Below, piece after piece: positions 33,871 through 36,929 of a stretch of DNA of 36,929 nucleotides. Positions within the stretch are counted from its first letter, which is position 1. The number at the start of each line of letters is the position of its first letter. The position numbers and the translations under genes are program-made. Source of the DNA: Legionella sp. (GTDB lineage: Bacteria; Pseudomonadota; Gammaproteobacteria; Legionellales; Legionellaceae); contig JAGXGR010000136.1 in the NCBI GenBank assembly GCA_024636645.1, positions 1 through 36,929 of the forward strand, in the 5' to 3' direction. The notes under the pieces were generated by a model. That model did no database searches. It was not told where the DNA came from and saw nothing but the letters and a program-made list of their open reading frames with translations.

Positions 33871-35697
33871 ATGATAGAAAAAATTCGTAACATCGCCATT
33901 ATCGCTCACGTCGATCATGGAAAAACCACTCTTGTTGATAAATTATTGCAACAAACCGGTACTTTGAATGAACGTGCGCCCAAGGTTGAGCGCATGATGG
34001 ATTCGAATGCTCTGGAAAAAGAGCGCGGCATTACCATTCTTGCCAAGAACACCTGTGTCAATTGGAAAGATCATCAGATCAATATCGTTGATACCCCGGG
34101 ACATGCTGATTTCGGCGGCGAGGTAGAGCGAATTCTTTCTATGGTGGATTGCGTGCTGTTGCTGGTTGATGCCGTTGACGGCCCCATGCCACAAACACGT
34201 TTTGTAACGCAAAAAGCGTTTGCGCAGGGTTTGAATCCCATTGTGGTTATCAATAAAATCGACCGTCCCGGTGCCAGACCGCATTGGGTGATGGATCAGG
34301 TGTTTGACCTGTTTGACAACCTTGGCGCGACCGATGAGCAGCTTGATTTTCCGGTCGTTTATGCTTCAGCGCTTAATGGCTATGCCAAACTGGAGCTGGA
34401 AGACGAATCAACCGATATGAACCCCTTATTACAAACCATCATTGATAAGGTTTCACCGCCTGATGTGGATGAAAACGGTCCATTTCAAATGCAGATTACC
34501 TCACTTGATTATTCTTCTTATGTGGGAACTATCGGCATTGGTCGCGTTAGTCGAGGACAGATTAAAGCGAAATCGCCAGTGAAAGTGATTGGTAAAGACG
34601 GTGAAGTACGCAGCGGTCGTTTGTTGCAGATATTAGGCTTTAAAGGCCTGGAGCGGACTGAAGTAGAAACAGCCGGCGCCGGCGATATCATTGCGGTTAC
34701 CGGTTTTGATAAACTGAATATTTCTGACACGGTATGCGATCCCAATCACGTGGAAGCCTTACCGCCACTCACCGTCGATGAGCCTACCATCAGCATGACG
34801 TTTCAAGTCAATGACTCTCCTTTTGCCGGACAAGACGGCAAGTACGTCACCACTCGTAAGATCAGAGAACGTCTGGATACAGAGCTGCTCCATAATGTTG
34901 CCCTGCGAGTAGAAGAGACCGAAGATCCTGATAAATTCCGTGTGGCTGGTCGAGGCGAGCTTCATTTGTCTATCTTGATTGAAAACATGCGTCGCGAAGG
35001 GTATGAGTTGGCTATTTCCAAGCCGGAAGTCATTTTGCGTGAGGAAGAAGGCCAGCAAACGGAACCTTACGAGCGTTTGACAGTAGACGTTGAAGAGAGC
35101 AACCAGGGTGCAATCATGGAGAAGCTCGGAGAGCGTCGCGGCGAATTGCAGAACATGGTCCCGGATGGCAAAGGACGTGTACGTCTGGATTATATCATTC
35201 CTACGCGTGGCTTGATTGGATTTCATACCGAGTTTTTATCCAGCACTTCAGGAACCGGTTTGATGTATCATGTCTACGATCATTATGGCCCGGCCTTTCG
35301 TGGCCGTCTGGGCAAACGCGGAAATGGCGTGTTGATTTCTAACTGCCAGGGCACCGCCAGAGGATTTGCCTTGTTCAATTTACAGGAACGTGGCCGTATG
35401 TTTATTGACCCTCAAACCAGTTGTTATGAGGGAATGATTGTGGGTATCCATAGCCGCGACAATGATTTGGTGGTGAATATCACCAAAGAAAAGCAGCTGA
35501 CAAACGTTCGGGCTTCAGGTACCGATGAAAACATCGTTTTGACGCCGCCTATCAAACTGTCTTTAGAGCAGGCGCTGGAATTTATAGACAATGATGAACT
35601 GGTGGAAGTAACGCCTAATGTCATTCGTTTGCGTAAGAAAGAATTAAAAGAACATGATCGTAAAAGGACATCCAGATCGACAAGCACCGAACAATAA
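33871..35697 (+). CDS. typA: Ribosome-associated GTPase TypA/BipA
   Basis: A translational GTPase of the EF-G family that binds 70S ribosomes, helps 50S assembly at low temperature and affects virulence and stress responses. At 608 residues it has standard length. G-motifs: AHVDHGKT (12-19), DTPGHAD (74-80) and NKID (128-131). The switch-1 region includes [10 protein letters not shown] (51-60), typical of BipA. EF-G-like domains II, III and V follow, and then the BipA-specific C-terminal domain ([50 protein letters not shown]). A GU-rich hairpin terminator follows the gene. Confidence 0.96.
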   Translation: MIEKIRNIAIIAHVDHGKTTLVDKLLQQTGTLNERAPKVERMMDSNALEKERGITILAKNTCVNWKDHQINIVDTPGHADFGGEVERILSMVDCVLLLVDAVDGPMPQTRFVTQKAFAQGLNPIVVINKIDRPGARPHWVMDQVFDLFDNLGATDEQLDFPVVYASALNGYAKLELEDESTDMNPLLQTIIDKVSPPDVDENGPFQMQITSLDYSSYVGTIGIGRVSRGQIKAKSPVKVIGKDGEVRSGRLLQILGFKGLERTEVETAGAGDIIAVTGFDKLNISDTVCDPNHVEALPPLTVDEPTISMTFQVNDSPFAGQDGKYVTTRKIRERLDTELLHNVALRVEETEDPDKFRVAGRGELHLSILIENMRREGYELAISKPEVILREEEGQQTEPYERLTVDVEESNQGAIMEKLGERRGELQNMVPDGKGRVRLDYIIPTRGLIGFHTEFLSSTSGTGLMYHVYDHYGPAFRGRLGKRGNGVLISNCQGTARGFALFNLQERGRMFIDPQTSCYEGMIVGIHSRDNDLVVNITKEKQLTNVRASGTDENIVLTPPIKLSLEQALEFIDNDELVEVTPNVIRLRKKELKEHDRKRTSRSTSTEQ

Positions 35698-35739
35698 ATG
35701 CTTTGTCCTGCATAGAGATCTGAGCTACTGTGCAAAAGC

Positions 35740-35774
35740 AAGGTGGATAAAACAAAATTTGTCCGCCTTGTTTA
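35740..35774 (+). terminator. Putative terminator after typA
   Basis: AAGGTGGATAAA (35740-35751) pairs with TTTGTCCGCCTT (35758-35769) through 12 base pairs, two of them G-U in RNA, around a six-base loop. It is followed by GTTTA, a short T-rich tract. It lies 43 bases after the typA stop codon. Confidence 0.6.
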
Positions 35775-35870
35775 AGGCACTGATTATTCTGCCTTGGATA
35801 CAATTTCAAAAGATCACATCCTGAATTTGCGCGCAGTTCCGCCACTTTCGAAAACAATATAAAATGGGTA

Positions 35871-35876
35871 TATAAT
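35871..35876 (+). promoter_or_regulatory. -10 element of the nadK promoter
   Basis: A perfect TATAAT 28 bases before the nadK ATG; the possible -35 TTCGAA (35847-35852, 18-base spacer) is weak. AAGG at 35895-35898 is the ribosome-binding site. Confidence 0.5.
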
Positions 35877-35904
35877 ATATAAAAACAACCTCATTAAGGC
35901 CATT

Positions 35905-36792
35905 ATGAAACAGAAGTTCAAACGCGCCATTTTGTATGCAAGGCAACATCGAGCGAATGAAGACGTCAATGAGACGCTGCATCGTTTGATGGCTTTTCTT
36001 AAAAAACATAAATGCGATGCCTACGTTGATGTTGATACCGCCACCCATTTTAAATTGAAACTTCCCGTACTGCCGCGTGAACAGATGGGAGAAAACCAGG
36101 ATTTGATCATCGTTGTCGGAGGCGATGGCAGCCTTTTGTCTGCCGCGCGCATGGCCATTAAGGTCAACGTGCCAGTGATTGGGATTAACCGCGGACGTCT
36201 GGGCTTTCTGACGGATATTTCACCGCAGGAAATCGAAGACGTGCTGGTTAACGTATTAGCCGGTGAGTACGAAGAAGAGCATCGCTTTCTGTTGCAAACC
36301 CGGGTTTACGATGAGGAAAATACCTATTTTCAAGGCGATGCCTTGAATGATGTGGTTTTAAGCCGAGGCAATGAAACCCATCTGATCGAGTTTGATGTTC
36401 ATATTAATCAGCAACTGGTCAGCCATTTTCGATCAGACGGCATGATTTTGGCAACACCCACCGGCTCTACCGCCTATGCCTTATCCGCCGGCGGTCCTAT
36501 TATGCACCCCCAATTAGACGCTATCGTTCTGGTTCCAATGTTTTCCCACAGTTTGAGCTCACGCCCCTTGGTGATTAGCGGCCAGGTCGTCATTGATCTG
36601 AAAATTTCTGAACGCAATGAATCCGATTTACGGATCAGTTGCGATGGTCATGAGTCCAGACTGGTGAAACCCGGACAAACAGTGACTGTAGAAAAAAACG
36701 CCCAGCAATTGCGTTTGTTACATCCTATGGATTATCATTACTATGATACCTTACGTATTAAACTGGGATGGGAATCGAGATTTCAGGGATAA
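35905..36792 (+). CDS. nadK: NAD kinase
   Basis: Phosphorylates NAD to NADP with ATP. The 295-residue protein has the GGDG motif (72-75) in [27 protein letters not shown] (93-104), the NAD-contacting [10 protein letters not shown] (146-155) and [15 protein letters not shown] (184-198), and ISCDGHES near the C-terminus. Length and motifs are standard for gammaproteobacterial PpnK. It is followed after three bases by recN, a conserved pairing in this class. Confidence 0.96.
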   Translation: MKQKFKRAILYARQHRANEDVNETLHRLMAFLKKHKCDAYVDVDTATHFKLKLPVLPREQMGENQDLIIVVGGDGSLLSAARMAIKVNVPVIGINRGRLGFLTDISPQEIEDVLVNVLAGEYEEEHRFLLQTRVYDEENTYFQGDALNDVVLSRGNETHLIEFDVHINQQLVSHFRSDGMILATPTGSTAYALSAGGPIMHPQLDAIVLVPMFSHSLSSRPLVISGQVVIDLKISERNESDLRISCDGHESRLVKPGQTVTVEKNAQQLRLLHPMDYHYYDTLRIKLGWESRFQG

Positions 36793-36795
36793 ATC

Positions 36796-36929
36796 ATGTT
36801 AACCAACTTACGCATTGAAAATTTTGCTATTGTAAAAAGCTTGGAATTAGACCTGGCTCAAGGCATGACTGCTTTTACCGGAGAAACGGGGGCGGGTAAA
36901 TCAATCATGATCGATGCCCTGATGCTTGC
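36796..36929 (+). CDS. recN: DNA repair protein RecN, 5' end (truncated by the window edge)
   Basis: Only the first 44 codons are in view. The start [20 protein letters not shown] is the RecN/SMC-type N-terminus, followed by the Walker A motif TGETGAGKS. RecN is an SMC-like ATPase acting in double-strand-break repair. It begins three bases after the nadK stop codon, as a probable operon partner. The rest lies outside the window. Confidence 0.93.
   Translation, partial: MLTNLRIENFAIVKSLELDLAQGMTAFTGETGAGKSIMIDALML

Noticed and set aside
1-36929. tRNA, rRNA, CRISPR arrays, prophage or insertion-sequence transposases
   Set aside because: Intergenic regions were read for tRNA T-loop patterns, spaced direct repeats and transposase motifs; none was convincing. 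Small structured RNAs cannot be excluded without a covariance search.

Overview
The window is chromosomal DNA from a gammaproteobacterium. The best fit is the family Legionellaceae, probably a Legionella species other than L. pneumophila. This rests on gene content: a secreted zinc-dependent phospholipase C of the Legionella PlcA/B/C type beside rlmD-relA, a Legionella-like outer-membrane barrel protein, and two large orphan proteins with Dot/Icm-effector-like features. It also rests on dispersed palindromic repeats I recall from Legionella genomes. No plasmid, prophage, transposase, tRNA, rRNA or CRISPR array is visible. Most of the window is core genome with accessory islands between.

Layout. 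1-2.2 kb: a surface barrel protein and phospholipase C, both on the minus strand. 2.3-9 kb: rlmD-relA, then a minus-strand Mth938-fold gene, then a phosphoglycerate-mutase-like gene overlapping recJ. 9-11.8 kb: an orphan 501-residue protein, a 540-base non-coding stretch with an inverted-repeat element, and a PhzF-family gene with a strong palindrome upstream. 12-17 kb: dusA, then secA-mutT (4-base overlap), converging on zapD. 17.0-17.5 kb: a nested palindromic element. 17.5-18.5 kb: a BON-domain periplasmic protein translationally coupled to a hotdog-fold protein. 18.5-18.7 kb: a 24-base perfect inverted repeat. 18.7-22.8 kb: a minus-strand run of a secreted orphan, rnr, rlmB and rpiA. 22.98-24.15 kb: an orphan solute-binding protein and a YaiI family gene. 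24.16-26.1 kb: an orphan multi-pass membrane protein driven by a perfect sigma-70 consensus promoter. 26.46-29.47 kb: a three-gene operon of retropepsin-like protease, inactive transglutaminase with seven membrane helices, and ATP-grasp ligase. 29.6-32.1 kb: a DASS-type permease overlapping a solute-binding-like protein. 32.2-36.9 kb: hdeD-like gene, a REP-like cluster, ssb, typA/bipA, nadK and the 5' end of recN.

How the genes fit together. The housekeeping genes cover RNA modification and decay (rlmD, dusA, rnr, rlmB), the stringent response (relA), DNA repair and replication (recJ, mutT, ssb, recN), secretion (secA), division (zapD) and central metabolism (rpiA, nadK). The strongest candidate for a poorly described system is the protease/7TM/ATP-grasp operon, which looks like envelope-linked peptide ligation coupled to proteolysis. 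The second theme is small repetitive DNA: at least six GTAG-headed REP-like palindromes, a REP pair nested inside 28-base terminal inverted repeats, and two other inverted-repeat structures. All sit between genes, and no mobilising enzyme is in view.
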